A program made the translations under genes and the position numbers. From positions 310,001-374,000 of the forward strand of contig CBFFRP010000296.1 in NCBI GenBank assembly GCA_965644295.1: a stretch of DNA of 64,000 nucleotides, written 5' to 3'. The notes below the pieces were generated by a model. The model was not told the DNA's origin. It saw only the letters and a list, made by a program, of their open reading frames with translations, and did no database searches. This stretch comes from Paraphysomonas bandaiensis. Taxonomy: Eukaryota > Chrysophyceae. Position 1 is the first letter of the stretch. The number at the start of each line of letters is the position of its first letter. Shown one piece after another: positions 34,855 through 45,361 of the stretch.

Positions 34855-34952
34855 ACTTTGTTCTGTGGTTACAGCTGAGATTCTTTACTTTGATCTTTTG
34901 TAGACTTTGTTCAGTGGTTACAACTGAATTTCTTTACTTTGATCTTTTGTAG
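34855..34952. repeat. 49-bp tandem duplication across the FPPS stop codon
   Basis: 34855-34903 and 34904-34952 are 49-bp direct repeats with four mismatches. The higher copy contains the last codons and stop of FPPS; the lower copy repeats the same KRSK-stop sequence inside the 3' UTR. Confidence 0.9.
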
Positions 34953-36586
34953 ATCTTGTTGAGAAGGTACTCAAACACAGGGTTGGGAAGCTCTGGAACC
35001 TCAGCAATAAGTTTCTTGATAAGCTGGAAGGACTCCTCTTCGTATCGCTGAAACTCCTTCTCCAAGTCGAGCTCACGGTACAAAGCCTTTACTCTCTCAA
35101 TTTTCTCGGGGCCGTGCTGGCCATAGTTGTCAACGAGCACCTGCTTCTGTTTCTTGTTGACTTTCTTGAGAGCAGTAACCACCAACCAAGAGCACTTGTT
35201 ATCTTGGATATCGGTACCAATCTTACCGATCACCTCAGGCTTACCGTAGCAGTCCAGGTAATCGTCCTGGATTTGGAAGTACTCACCCATTGTCACAAGA
35301 ATTGCCCTAGCTTGGTCATATTGCTTGCTTGAGTTAATACCTGCAGAGATCATACCCGCAGCCACCGGCAGGTAGAAACTGTAGAATGCTGTCTTGTACT
35401 TGACAATGGAGGTGTACCTCTCCATAGTGAAGCGAGAGAGATCTATTTTGCCGTCCAATGGCTGAGAGGTGAGGTCTAGAAGCTGTCCCAGCTCCGTCTG
35501 TCTAGTAGTTTCAAGGAATAAGTCCACCAATTGAGGGTAGTAGTCTTCTTCTGCGAAGTATCGCTTCAAAATCATATACACGCAAGACTCAAGAATAAAG
35601 CTATCGTTGATGGCGATGAGTTTCACATCCGGGCGGCGGAACCAACATGGCTGCCCGCGGCGGGTAACAGAGTCATCCATTACATCATCGGCCACCAAGA
35701 AAAATGCCTGAAGAAATTCAATGCACCATCCAAGAGCGGCAGCACGCACGCGATCCTATAGATATATATGCTGATGAGATTAAGAATCACTTATATACGA
35801 CGATTCACCTTAATCGTGAGTTCTTTCCCTTTCCATTTGGCGAGGGTATCAATCACTGACACGGTGGCCATGCCTCGGTTCATTTTTCCGCCCGCCACAG
35901 TGTAATCAATCATATCACGGCACCACTTGACGGCCTCCGGTGGCATATTATAAGTAAGTTCGATATCTGATATGATCTCATCAGTAAATCTGTTAACACA
36001 AAATATAAGGTCAAATCGATCAAACAAAGCACAATATGCTCTAACCGCTGAAACATGCCCTCAAAAAATTCTTTTTCGTTGGAGGGAAGAGAGGTGGGGT
36101 AGGGGAGCTCCAGGGCGAGAGGATCGGTAGCAGGTGTGCTGAGGATATGCTTCGTGTGCTCTTTCTCAGGAACCCCAATGGTGACGTTGCTCACATAGAG
36201 TGCACCACCGAAATATGATGCACCGATGACGAACAATGCCAAAAAGTACTTATACTCGAAAGATAGTTTGTGGTATTTGTTCCAGAAATCGAGTTCAGTC
36301 TGCCCGGAGAGACTGTGCATCTGATAGGCGGCATAGCCACAGAGAGGACCTAACACACACCACTGCATCAGCAGCTTCCCACGACCCTTCATAGAATTGG
36401 AGAGCATGATGATAAATGCACTTGTAGCCATTGCACCGAGGAACGGTCCAATCATCGTATATATGACATCCCATCTGCACGACATACAATCCATTAGCCC
36501 CTTACGCAAACAAAAGAAGCAACACTGAAATAATAATCCTACCTGGGGTCATCAGTCCCCATCAATAGTGAACTAAGAGAAGACAT
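34934..36586 (-). CDS. FDPS: Farnesyl diphosphate synthase with N-terminal membrane domain
   Basis: Four exons: 36543-36586, 36046-36474, 35809-35989 and 34934-35755; all GT-AG and in phase, 491 aa. From about residue 150 it is a complete FPPS: GGKMNRGM, the first Asp motif in FFLVADDVMDDS near residue 242 with paired Phe before it (C15 product length), KYKTAFYSFYLP, the second Asp motif QIQDDYLD near residue 380, GTDIQDNKCSW, and the C-terminal basic KRSK. The first 150 residues are unusual: three or so hydrophobic segments (VIYTMIGPFLGAMATSAFII, WCVLGPLCGYAAY, YFLALFVIGASYFGGALYV) before a Pro-rich linker. Ordinary FPPS is soluble and about 350 aa. The enzyme makes FPP for sterols, dolichol and prenylation; here it would be membrane-tethered. 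Confidence 0.9.
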
Positions 36587-36958
36587 GTCAAAATTTCCTA
36601 CTGCGATCTCTTTGTGCAGATGAGGTTTGAGTGCATAGGAATATTATTATTGTAGGGGTCATGTAGGCTTGGTACAGTATGCTATGCTTTCAATGGACCA
36701 AATCGAACTATAGTATCATACGGTATACATACTGTATTTCTGATATCAATTTAATTTGTACATGCCGTTTATCCCAACAATCCAACTGCTGGCTCTGGTT
36801 GTGTGGTGCGAGTAGAGTACAGCCAGAGGAATATGGATATATGTGTGCATCTATCATCTATGTGGAGCATGTACATGGCAGTCTCCTGTCCATATCAACT
36901 TCATTAATTAATTTTAAACCTGAAATTAAGGAGTTGTTGTTTACTCTGATATTCTAAA
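36587..36958. promoter_or_regulatory. Divergent promoter region, FPPS / RBM34
   Basis: 372 bp between start codons, with CGGTATACATACTGTATT at 36721-36738, the same paired motif as in four other upstream regions of this window. Confidence 0.45.
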
Positions 36959-38263
36959 ATGGTAAAAATTGAACCCCCAAAGAGTCTGGCAGAGCTCTTC
37001 TCTGAATCCAGTAAGGCCAATTTCGCTCGAACTCATAAGCCTGAAGAATTTCAACCTAAAAAACGGCCTCAGGACGAAAAGGAAGAGCCCCCCAAAAGAG
37101 TGAAGAAACCTAAACATAAACATACCAAGAAAGAGCAAGATGAAGCTAGTGATGTCGCTCAAGATAGCACTCAAGCTGTGGACAATGACACATCTGATGA
37201 GGAGGCCAAAAAGCAGCGAACTGTCTTTGTTGGAAACATACCTATATCAGCAACATTAAAATCTGTACGTAAAATATTTAGTGAGTTTGGAGATATTGAA
37301 TCTATAAGGATGCGATCGGTACCTATATCTGGAACTGCTGTCGATGATCATGGCAATCAGAATCTTGTGAAGAAAGTATGTGTCAATACTGCTAAATTCG
37401 GTGACCAGAAGGGGTCATTCAACGCATATATTGTATATCGTAAAGCTGACTCAGTTTCGAATGCTTTGAGTGCAAATAATCGCGTGGTAGGAAATCGCCA
37501 CCTTCGAGTTGATAGAGCAATTCCCACGATGTTTAATCCTAAGCTATCTGTTTTCTTGGGTTCTCTGCCGTTCTACACTGATGAAGAAGAGCTGCGTAGT
37601 TTTTTTGCTGAGGTATTCATATTTTTTGTGGTGTTGCATATTTTTAATTCCTCTGTAGGCACTCCCAAATGGTCAGGAAGACATAGAGGGCATCCGTGTA
37701 GTGCGCGACCCCAATACACTTATCGGAAAAGGCATTGGATACCTGGCTCTTCGAAACCATGACGCAGTAATGAAAGCACTGTCTCTGGACGAGGTAAGAG
37801 TCTTACTTGTTGTGTATTCAGCCAATTGTATTACATTGGTAGACGAAGTTCAAGAAGAGAAAAATCCGAGTTACTACATGTGGTAAACGAACGAAACGGT
37901 CCGAGAAACAAAAGGCGGAAAGAGCTTCACAAACAACCACTTCTCAGAGCGATAGCAACAACTCAACGCAACCGGGATCAAGTTCCACGAATAGTGCTGG
38001 TGCAACCGGAGGAAGTAAAAAGAGGAAACGTGATTCTAAAGGTGACGACAACCCTGCGGTCCGGAGAATGAAAATGAAGGTGATATCACTTTTTTAATAT
38101 AATTCGGCGTGTTCATGATTCTTGTGAGCAGAAAGCCCTGTCTCAAATGGCTAAGAAAAAATCAACTCCGCATCAAAAGGTAAAAAGTAAGAAGAAGCTT
38201 GGTGGGGTGATCAAGACAGCTATGAAGGCAATGAAAATGACTAAGAAAATGAAATCGAAATAA
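36959..38263 (+). CDS. RBM34: RBM34/Nop12-like nucleolar RNA-binding protein
   Basis: Four exons: 36959-37612, 37659-37793, 37843-38079 and 38132-38263; all phase 0, 385 aa. A charged Lys/Glu-rich N-terminus (PPKRVKKPKHKHTKK) is followed by two RRMs. RRM1 has RTVFVGNIPISATLKSV as RNP2 and GSFNAYIVYR as RNP1. RRM2 has SVFLGSLPFYTDEEEL as RNP2 and GKGIGYLALR as RNP1, the latter completed by exon 2. The tail is Ser/Thr-rich then Lys-rich (KKRKRDSK, MKMTKKMKSK), typical of nucleolar targeting. Nop12 in yeast assists pre-25S rRNA processing, and RBM34 shares this two-RRM layout. Divergent from the FPPS gene. Confidence 0.9.
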
Positions 38264-38663
38264 GGTTTATATTAGTTCCTTGTATAGTATTAACCTTTAG
38301 ATAATTATAGTAAAACAATTGTTTCATGAGTATTTTTGGATTGAATGTGGACACAACTCTTTGTGAACCCGTGCAACATAGCTAGTAGAACCGTAGGGCC
38401 TCTATTCATTACATTAGCACAGTGTGGGATGTTCGTTTTATCCGTACTCCATACTGGAGGAAAAAGGAACTATCCGAAGTCGAAGTGGACACTCATCTAA
38501 CCCAATCATTTCACCTCATACACATATACATATATATATATATATATATCATATGCAGGGCGACTGTATTAATGGTATATATATGAGCCATGAGGCTCTC
38601 TGTATTTAGCTTCTCTATTTGTTTGTATACCGGCATTGGTGTGGACTGATATATTTCAACGAA
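38264..38663. promoter_or_regulatory. Upstream region of the NEK-like gene
   Basis: Holds CTGTATT (38600-38606) and TGTATACCGG (38624-38633), the recurrent motif pair in one orientation, 30-60 bp before the first ATG of the NEK-like locus. A (TA)n run lies at 38528-38550. Confidence 0.4.
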
Positions 38664-38814
38664 ATGTCATCCTCTACCAAGGCCGGAAAGTTGAGAGGAA
38701 AGATCGGGACGTTTGCTCGTGAACGTGAAGAGTTTGAACAGAAAAAGAAGGAGCTTCAGGAGGAAATGATGAAAGAGAAACAAAACATGGGGAGAATAAG
38801 GAGAGGTATGTGAG
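38664..38814 (+). CDS. Coiled-coil leader ORF, same frame as the kinase, ends in TGA
   Basis: Codes for a Lys/Glu-rich coiled-coil-like peptide (EREEFEQKKKELQEEMM) and stops at TGA 38812-38814. The kinase N-terminal frame resumes in the same phase 9 nt later at ATG 38823. A GT...AG pair (38806-38834) would make only a 29-nt intron and would shift the frame, so I do not use it. Either a short upstream ORF or the true N-terminus cut by a nonsense change. Confidence 0.4.
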
Positions 38815-38822
38815 GGAATGAT

Positions 38823-41754
38823 ATGAGAATGCAGGCTGATAGCGAAGACCCCTCTCCTGATGAGAATACAGTTCCTAAACTAAAGTCCAAGAAGTCTGTG
38901 CGGCATATGTATAAATCAGCTGAGCAATCGACACCTGATAACATCCCTAAAATGCCACCGATTCCCAGTTGTTCGAAAGTTAGCGACTGGGCCTATACCG
39001 GAAATATCTATTCTTCTCCCCCAGTGGTTAAAAGTCAAGAGCTATATGAAGATGTACGATTTCTGGGTAGAGGGTCATATGGAACTGTGGACTTAGTCAA
39101 GAGCAGAGAGGATAATAGATTGTGAGATTTATATGCCGTTTAGAGTGATGTGATATATTATATACTATGACGTCAGTTTATTACGTGCTGGGATAATAAT
39201 GCGCGGTTTATAGATCGTTACATACATATATGCGGAAGTATATGACTCTACATTTTCCGTTTAGGTGGCATTAGCTCTGTCTTATCTTCACTCTTTTGGT
39301 ATCGCTCACCGTGATATTAAACCAGTAAATATTCTCTTGACTGATTGCGGTAAGTTTCTCCATTGGTCGTCACTCTGTTGACTCGTTTATTTTCTCATGA
39401 GACAACGCTATATTATGCAGCTACAACGATGACTCTTTGATATAACAGGGGAGGTGGCCCAGCTTGCAGATTTTGGTCTGGCAACAGAAGTATCAGATCC
39501 GGCCGCCTTGGAGACTGCAGAAGTAGGTACTCCATACTACACCTCCCCGGAGATGATAAATAAAAGTCCAAGTGTTCTCGCATCAGATAATTGGGCTTTA
39601 GGTGAGGGACAATATCTGTAGTTTCCAGCTGATATCTCTCTAATGTGTCTGTTGATTTGATACGATTTGTGGATATTTGATGTACTGAATGTACTGCTGC
39701 AGATGTAGTTATCATTCGTGATATAATATTAAATATGACTGTGCGTACAGGGGTGGTGCTGTTCGAGATGCTCGCGCTTCAACTTCCTTTTGACGGAGCT
39801 TCCACTGTGGATCTCGTCAGGAGTATTCTAAATGAGCCACCGCACCGGCATCTCATCCCTCCGAAACATTACACGAACGACGTGATTCAACTGGTTGACG
39901 GTATAGTTCACGTAGCATATTTCTGTGGATAGGTGTGATGCTGGTTTGAACATACAATGAAGTGTATTATATTGCGTCCTAAAATTAGTGTGTTATTGAT
40001 TTTTTTGATATCAACTATTTTTGAAATATTTAAATCGACTGCGTAGGTCTGCTTACGAAGAAAGCATATGCACGTATGACGGTGAATCAGTTCTTGCAAC
40101 AACCAGTGATCTATCACAAGGTGTGTTCTTGTCACGGCATGCGTTCTGGTTTCATAAGTCGTTTCGCTTTGCCACTGTTTTCAGTCCATCTGTTGTTATG
40201 CCTACATATGATATGCCTACAGGTTACAATGTTACCCGCTTGCTATCGACCCAAGTACTTAGAAGAGAGACTACGCCGCTATCACGTACGACAGATGATG
40301 ATACAATGTGACAACCTCAGTACTGTCCCTGTATCGAATAAATTTCAAAGGGTACTCCCCGGACAGAAAAATGCGGACCGTGCGGTGCATCCGCCAGTAG
40401 AAAGCTCACCTACTGTAACTTCGACCCTAAGCCAATTCCATTTAGAGAGGAAGTAAACGTGAATTTATCACCTCTACTACTACGCAGGCCATAACTACTC
40501 CTCCTGATGCAAAAGACACTGATATCACAATAATGACAGTCTCATCTAGCCTCCCCGCGCTAGATTTCTCAGGGTCCTGCACTTCAAGTGCTAACCCTGA
40601 CTCAGCCGGACCCACTCTACTCCCGTCTAACGAGAATTCGCCTAAGGAGAACATATCCGCGAGTAATACGAGGAATCCATTCTCAGGCACGGCGACGGAT
40701 GACGCGGACATGCTACACAAACATGCCATGGGGGCAATAGAGCAACTTGCCGATTGGTACAACTGGCAAGACAGTCGTTCTTACCTCGGATAAAAATGAA
40801 ACCGCAATAAACACTGGTATATCTGATCTTGACGGTTTTATTTTATCGGGGAGTATGTCATATTTGGAGTCTAACAACCGATTTTTTCGTCCGAACAGTT
40901 CCGCATCGGAGATATCACCTCTCACAAATTCTGCATCCCTTAATTCGGCAAGCGGTGCTGCAGAGTCTGCATTGTCGGAGACATCACTTGTTTTACGAAC
41001 CACCAGTGATGTAGCTGACCTCTGTAGTATTGTCGGATCGCTCCCTCCTCTCAAATTTATTACAGAACGCCCACCATCCGCTGACGGAATAGCCAAGAGC
41101 GCCAGGGAGATGAGGAAAAAATCAATTGAGAACCGGGTCAAGAGTTCAGAATCTTGCCGCGGGAGCAAATCGAGTCGAAGTAGTAGAGGTAGTCTTACGA
41201 CGGTAGCAAATGATTTGGAGGTGCCGACTTTGACTCATATTCAATTGGCAGTATCTGAAACTATTGATCAACTGACTATAGAGAACTTCGTCAATGGCAA
41301 GTTCATGGGTGGTGAACCAGAGAAGAATGCTGTGCGAACCGCGCTGAATGAGCCCCATGACGAAAAAGATTACAAAGTCGTGTGTGCTGGGGATGTATCT
41401 CGAATTTATTCAACCGAGAATTCGATGGTGAAACTATCACCATCTGAACAAGAGTGTAATTTGATATGTGAAGTTGATGCTAGCTCGCCTTTTGTGGAAG
41501 ATATGCCTTCTAAACACAGCGCAGATGTCAGACATAACACCAGTGCTTCTGGCAACGACGTTGATATCGAGCAAGATATGAATGTGGAACGCGCTTTGAT
41601 ACCTGAACTATCAACTGAGGAACTCACTAACAATAATACCAATCGAATCACACAATCTTCGCTATTGGAAACTGTACGGAGCCATGGGCCTCCTGTTATT
41701 ATTTCGTCGCTGAACTTATCAAGTGACGGGGCAGTCGTGGTCGAAAACGGTTAA
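38823..41754 (+). CDS. NEK-like protein kinase, N-lobe missing
   Basis: Segments: 38823-39121, 39265-39349, 39449-39601, 39751-39900, 40047-40120, 40223-40414, 40488-40756 and 40854-41754. All junctions after the first are in phase. The glycine loop ([17 protein letters not shown]) ends the first exon; the next begins [20 protein letters not shown]. The 80 or so residues carrying the ATP-anchoring Lys, the alphaC Glu and the hinge are absent, and the 143 bp between do not encode them; the phases also disagree (2 then 0). The C-lobe is good: [27 protein letters not shown] and [16 protein letters not shown]-like. A long Ser-rich low-complexity tail follows. It is either a pseudokinase/pseudogene or a local genomic or assembly deletion. 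Confidence 0.65.
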
Positions 41755-42505
41755 GTCTAGCTTATGGTTTAAGTTTAGATGGTTGTGTGTCTGTCCGTGT
41801 GCATGAAATATCTATTCCACTTCGTTATTTGAAGATATAAAAGGAATAGATTTTATATAACGAGGGTGTAATATTTCCTCTGTATTTTTGTAGAACTAAG
41901 TAAATTATTAATATAGTATTTTGACAAGAGTGACATTCGCGTCATTTTGTGTTTGTGTATGTATGGGAATATGTTTCCAACTTAGTATCGCCAAAAACAC
42001 ATTCGAATTATATTTCGATTAATGCTCGGTTTGAACAGAAGTTATCTTCTATCTTAAATATGATAATACACGATTTTAGGGAAACTACAATGATGAACTG
42101 CACATGTTTACACTGAAGGACTACACGTCCGTGCAGCTCTCACACTTACTTCAGGAAGCGTGTCTGGCTTTTACACACCTACTGCTAATAATCATACATT
42201 CACTGCTAGTTGATCTAGTACAATTGCCGTTCCCGAAGCTTTTACATTTATACATACCATTGATTTGAAACAATACTTTGATTTGTTTGTTTGTTTTCTT
42301 ATTAATGCCAATCACCTATTTCCCTTATGAGAAAGCAAGCTACAAAGAGCTATACATTTATATATATATTAGACTTATAGCATCATGAGGATAAAAACTA
42401 CAATTTAATCTAGGGTAAAGAACCCTATATACCATCTCTTGTCCAAATTTTAAAACTCGAGGTTTTCGCCCTCGTTTCATATATAGCCTCCTTATTACCC
42501 GTGGT
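41755..42505. other. Intergenic, with a RepA tail remnant
   Basis: 42165-42235 (TTTTACACACCTACTGCTAATAATCATACATTCACTG) resembles the RepA/LINE 3' tail. Otherwise nothing recognised. Confidence 0.35.
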
Positions 42506-42784
42506 TATTAGAATATGGATCTTATTCTAGTACATTCAGTATGTCACTTGAAGACAATGTGCGAGAACACAGTGAGATATAGTGACGTACAAATGCTGTG
42601 ATGATATTGAGAAACTTAAATAGTTTGATCTTACAAGATGTGTTTAGTAACGAGAGGTTCACACATGTAGGAGAGTATGCGCGGAACAAAATGAGTTTGT
42701 GTTGCTTATCACAACTACGTATATCTATCTATTCTAACGACAAATTCTCTCTGAGATCTAGTTTAGAATGAGCAATTTCCAACA
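42506..42784 (+). mobile_element. Solo LTR of the copia family
   Basis: Aligns with the copia 3' LTR at 17702-17997 from TATTAGAATATGG to the GAGCAATT end. Flanked by a 5-bp duplication GTGGT (42501-42505 and 42785-42789), the size expected for copia integration. No internal sequence remains, so it arose by LTR-LTR recombination. Confidence 0.93.
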
Positions 42785-42789
42785 GTGGT

Positions 42790-43070
42790 TATATCTAACT
42801 ATATCGGCATCCCGTTTATTAATTTTCATATATATAAATGGAGAAGATCAGAATTATATAAAATGCACTAAAATTGAAATCTCAAGTCGCTATATCGCAA
42901 TGTCACTATACCCCAGGGCAATACCCTGACATCATGTATCAGTATTTTGAGTAGAAAAGTATTGTTATAAGAACTAGAAGTACCATTCCTTAAAGCTGGC
43001 ATATAATAGCAACCACTTCATACACATTGTTCAATGCTAATCTTTTCTTTTTATTGCAATGAATATGAAA
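42790..43070. other. GPCR 3' flank
   Basis: AT-rich sequence between the solo LTR and the GPCR stop. Nothing else seen. Confidence 0.4.
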
Positions 43071-43994
43071 TTACATGTCGTCATTGACATCATCACAGTT
43101 CATTCCAAAGTCCCCTCGATGGGTTTCATTGGTGGTTCTGCCTCGCGGCACCCATGAATAGAGCAAATTTCTTATATTTTTGTTTGTGCGTACAAATGCA
43201 ACTACATTCATCAGACCCAAAAGGGTGGGGGATATATCAGATAGTGCATCAAGTGCAGCGTATCCGGCGAAATTCCGTACACCGAGTCCGACCAATATGT
43301 CAAACACTGTCGGTATGGACCAACAAATAAGCACATTGATTGGATACCACACAAATTTCTGCAAACTACGCACTACCTGCGCTCGAAAGTCTGTTGTAAG
43401 GGTAGTGCGCACTTCTGTGTGAGTTGTGTATATTCGCCTAACTTCCACCACAAGAGCAACTAAAAGCGTAAAATATATCAACATCGAAGACCACATCCAG
43501 AAATAAAAAGAAACTATCACCCAGAACGTAATCGTCCATTCTGGAGAGTCAGATCGCTCAGCAATGAAGCACCACCCGTTCTCATGCCTTCCATTTGTAC
43601 CATATGTATTCGTAGTCAGCGGCAAGATTGTTAGTATGGCCGGAACAGTCCAGCAGAAGCAATAAATCTTCCAGGAAAATATATCTACAACTTTTCGCCG
43701 GTATATATTAAGACATAACATGTACGATATAAGCGTTGTCCAAAATACACCGGCTACAGGAAATAAGTTCGTCAAGATGCCTTGGATCCAACACGCAGCA
43801 CTTCCCTCTGACGGGTGTCCCAACAGCATGCCGACAGATGAGAATAAATCAGATACACATATAAAAAATATGAGTCGGTTGAATACAGTCTTTCTGACGG
43901 TTTCATGTTGAGCGAATAAGATAATTATACGTAAACACGCGACACATGACAGAGATGCAAACACACGCATCACGAGCACTGTAGTGGCTGCCAT
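43071..43994 (-). CDS. cAMP-receptor-like seven-transmembrane GPCR
   Basis: Intronless, 307 aa, ATG at 43994. Hydrophobicity suggests seven membrane segments: VLVMRVFASLSCVACLRII, then RLIFFICVSDLFSSVGML, then GILTNLFPVAGVFWTTLISY, then IYCFCWTVPAILTILPL, then TFWVIVSFYFWMWSSMLIY, then VWYPINVLICWSIPTVFDI, and PTLLGLMNVVAFV. FICVSDLF at segment 2, ACWIQG before segment 3 and the ENGWCFI loop before segment 5 follow the Dictyostelium cAR/class E pattern rather than rhodopsin (no DRY motif). The tail is short and acidic. It probably couples to heterotrimeric G proteins at the plasma membrane; the ligand is unknown. Head to head with vasohibin. Confidence 0.82.
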   Translation of the reverse strand: MAATTVLVMRVFASLSCVACLRIIILFAQHETVRKTVFNRLIFFICVSDLFSSVGMLLGHPSEGSAACWIQGILTNLFPVAGVFWTTLISYMLCLNIYRRKVVDIFSWKIYCFCWTVPAILTILPLTTNTYGTNGRHENGWCFIAERSDSPEWTITFWVIVSFYFWMWSSMLIYFTLLVALVVEVRRIYTTHTEVRTTLTTDFRAQVVRSLQKFVWYPINVLICWSIPTVFDILVGLGVRNFAGYAALDALSDISPTLLGLMNVVAFVRTNKNIRNLLYSWVPRGRTTNETHRGDFGMNCDDVNDDM

Positions 43995-44509
43995 TGCTGT
44001 GGATGTATTGAGTTACCCACTCCGCACTGGTCAATACCCCTTTAACAATACAAACTCTATATACTCTAATGGCAGTGTCTGATAGTGTTCTGAGAGGTAT
44101 GAGTGTGAGGGGCTGGAGCTGAGCTGACATGAAGATGAACATGTGCACGTGAAGATGATGATGTGCTCCGAGCTCTTCGGACTACACACCACACACCCGA
44201 TAAGATATCCAATCAACACTATAAATATCGTGGTTCTATGATATAATTGGTTAAGCACTCTATATACAAAAGTACGTATTGGTGGTCCCGTCCTACGTGT
44301 GTATTCCCGAGTATACCACTTGTAGTGCTCAGTCCGTTAACGTTACGGCACATATGATCCATACAGCATACAGAGTACTCCACATGACCCACGTACATAG
44401 ACTTGCCTCCAATATAGCCAGCGATCCCGCATCTTCATGAACAAACTCCTGTAAGCGATCTCCAACACCTTCAACTCATATTTTGGAGCTAGCAAGTAAA
44501 GAAGGATTG
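43995..44509. promoter_or_regulatory. Divergent region, GPCR / vasohibin
   Basis: 515 bp between start codons. GAGTATACCACTTG near 44311 resembles the shared motif weakly. An upstream exon of vasohibin cannot be excluded: CTCCT|GTAAGC at 44453 with an acceptor near 44490 would make a 40-50 nt intron. Confidence 0.35.
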
Positions 44510-45361
44510 ATGGATGATGAGGAAATTAAACTCAAAATTCAAGCGATACGTGACTCTGCGGAGCTGCCATCGCCCCCACCCAGCCCACGCCTGCCTGATC
44601 TCCATGCTGACCACACAGTTCGACAAAAAGTTTTTATTATACAGAGATTTATTGCATGTTTTCAATACAATTACACCGGACGACCTTTTGTCAAGATGCA
44701 AAAGAATAGAGGGATGAAACATATATCAAGTTGCGCTAAACAGATCATTCATGCTGCTCTTCCCATACAGTGTGTGGAAGCAGTATTTCTTGGCTGTTTA
44801 TTGACTGCTGGTATGACTCCTCTTGACCGCGTTCCACTTAGTTTCAAGAGCAAATTCGGATCGAACACCCACCGGCATATTGTGTTGGCAGTCCGATTTG
44901 ATGGAAAGTGGGGTGCCATAGGAATCTCACGAAGAGCTAACCTAATGAACAAAGATATTCGTTTTGATTCTCTTCCTGACATGGTGGAGGACTACAAGCG
45001 ATGTTATGAGAAGTGTCGTCACCGACTGGTATCAGTGTACGTGGGTTTGCCTTTCTCCCACGATGTGTTTTCTGACATGCCCGTAAAATGGAAGGTACTA
45101 AAGGTAAATGTGAGCGACATTGAGCGTATGGAGTATGTGGAGCAATTGAATCACTTCACAACAACAATGGGGAAAATGTTTGAGTATTTCCGACGAGAAG
45201 GTACTCTCCCAAGCAATAACTCTCGACGTGAGCAGGTGCCTGTATTTCGCCGTTCGAGCACGAAAAAAACATCCAAAAAGAGAGACAGAACTAATAGTAA
45301 GAAAACTTTATTAGATGGTGATGCAAACGATGAAGGAAGTTTATTAGAGAGCAACCCGTAG
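44510..45361 (+). CDS. VASH: Vasohibin-like tubulin carboxypeptidase
   Basis: Intronless from the first in-frame ATG, 283 aa; the frame is open 60 bp further up without an ATG. The transglutaminase-like triad is visible: Cys in HAALPIQCVEAVFLG, His in NTHRHIVLAVRFDG, Ser in GAIGISRRANLM, matching animal vasohibin (ALPIKCLEAVILG, RHIVLGV, GALGMSRR). Flanking family residues QRFIACFQYNYTG and PLSFKSKFG also match. The C-terminus is Lys/Arg-rich and less conserved. Vasohibins remove the C-terminal Tyr of alpha-tubulin, normally with the small chaperone SVBP, which is not in this window. Ancestral role in microtubule detyrosination is inferred. Confidence 0.93.
   Translation: MDDEEIKLKIQAIRDSAELPSPPPSPRLPDLHADHTVRQKVFIIQRFIACFQYNYTGRPFVKMQKNRGMKHISSCAKQIIHAALPIQCVEAVFLGCLLTAGMTPLDRVPLSFKSKFGSNTHRHIVLAVRFDGKWGAIGISRRANLMNKDIRFDSLPDMVEDYKRCYEKCRHRLVSVYVGLPFSHDVFSDMPVKWKVLKVNVSDIERMEYVEQLNHFTTTMGKMFEYFRREGTLPSNNSRREQVPVFRRSSTKKTSKKRDRTNSKKTLLDGDANDEGSLLESNP

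Noticed and set aside
38806-38834. 29-nt intron joining the coiled-coil leader to the NEK-like kinase
   Set aside because: Too short compared with the 44-nt minimum elsewhere, and it would put the kinase exon out of frame.
40453-40487. 35-nt intron in the NEK-like tail
   Set aside because: Out of phase; a donor at 40415 gives a 73-nt intron that is in phase.
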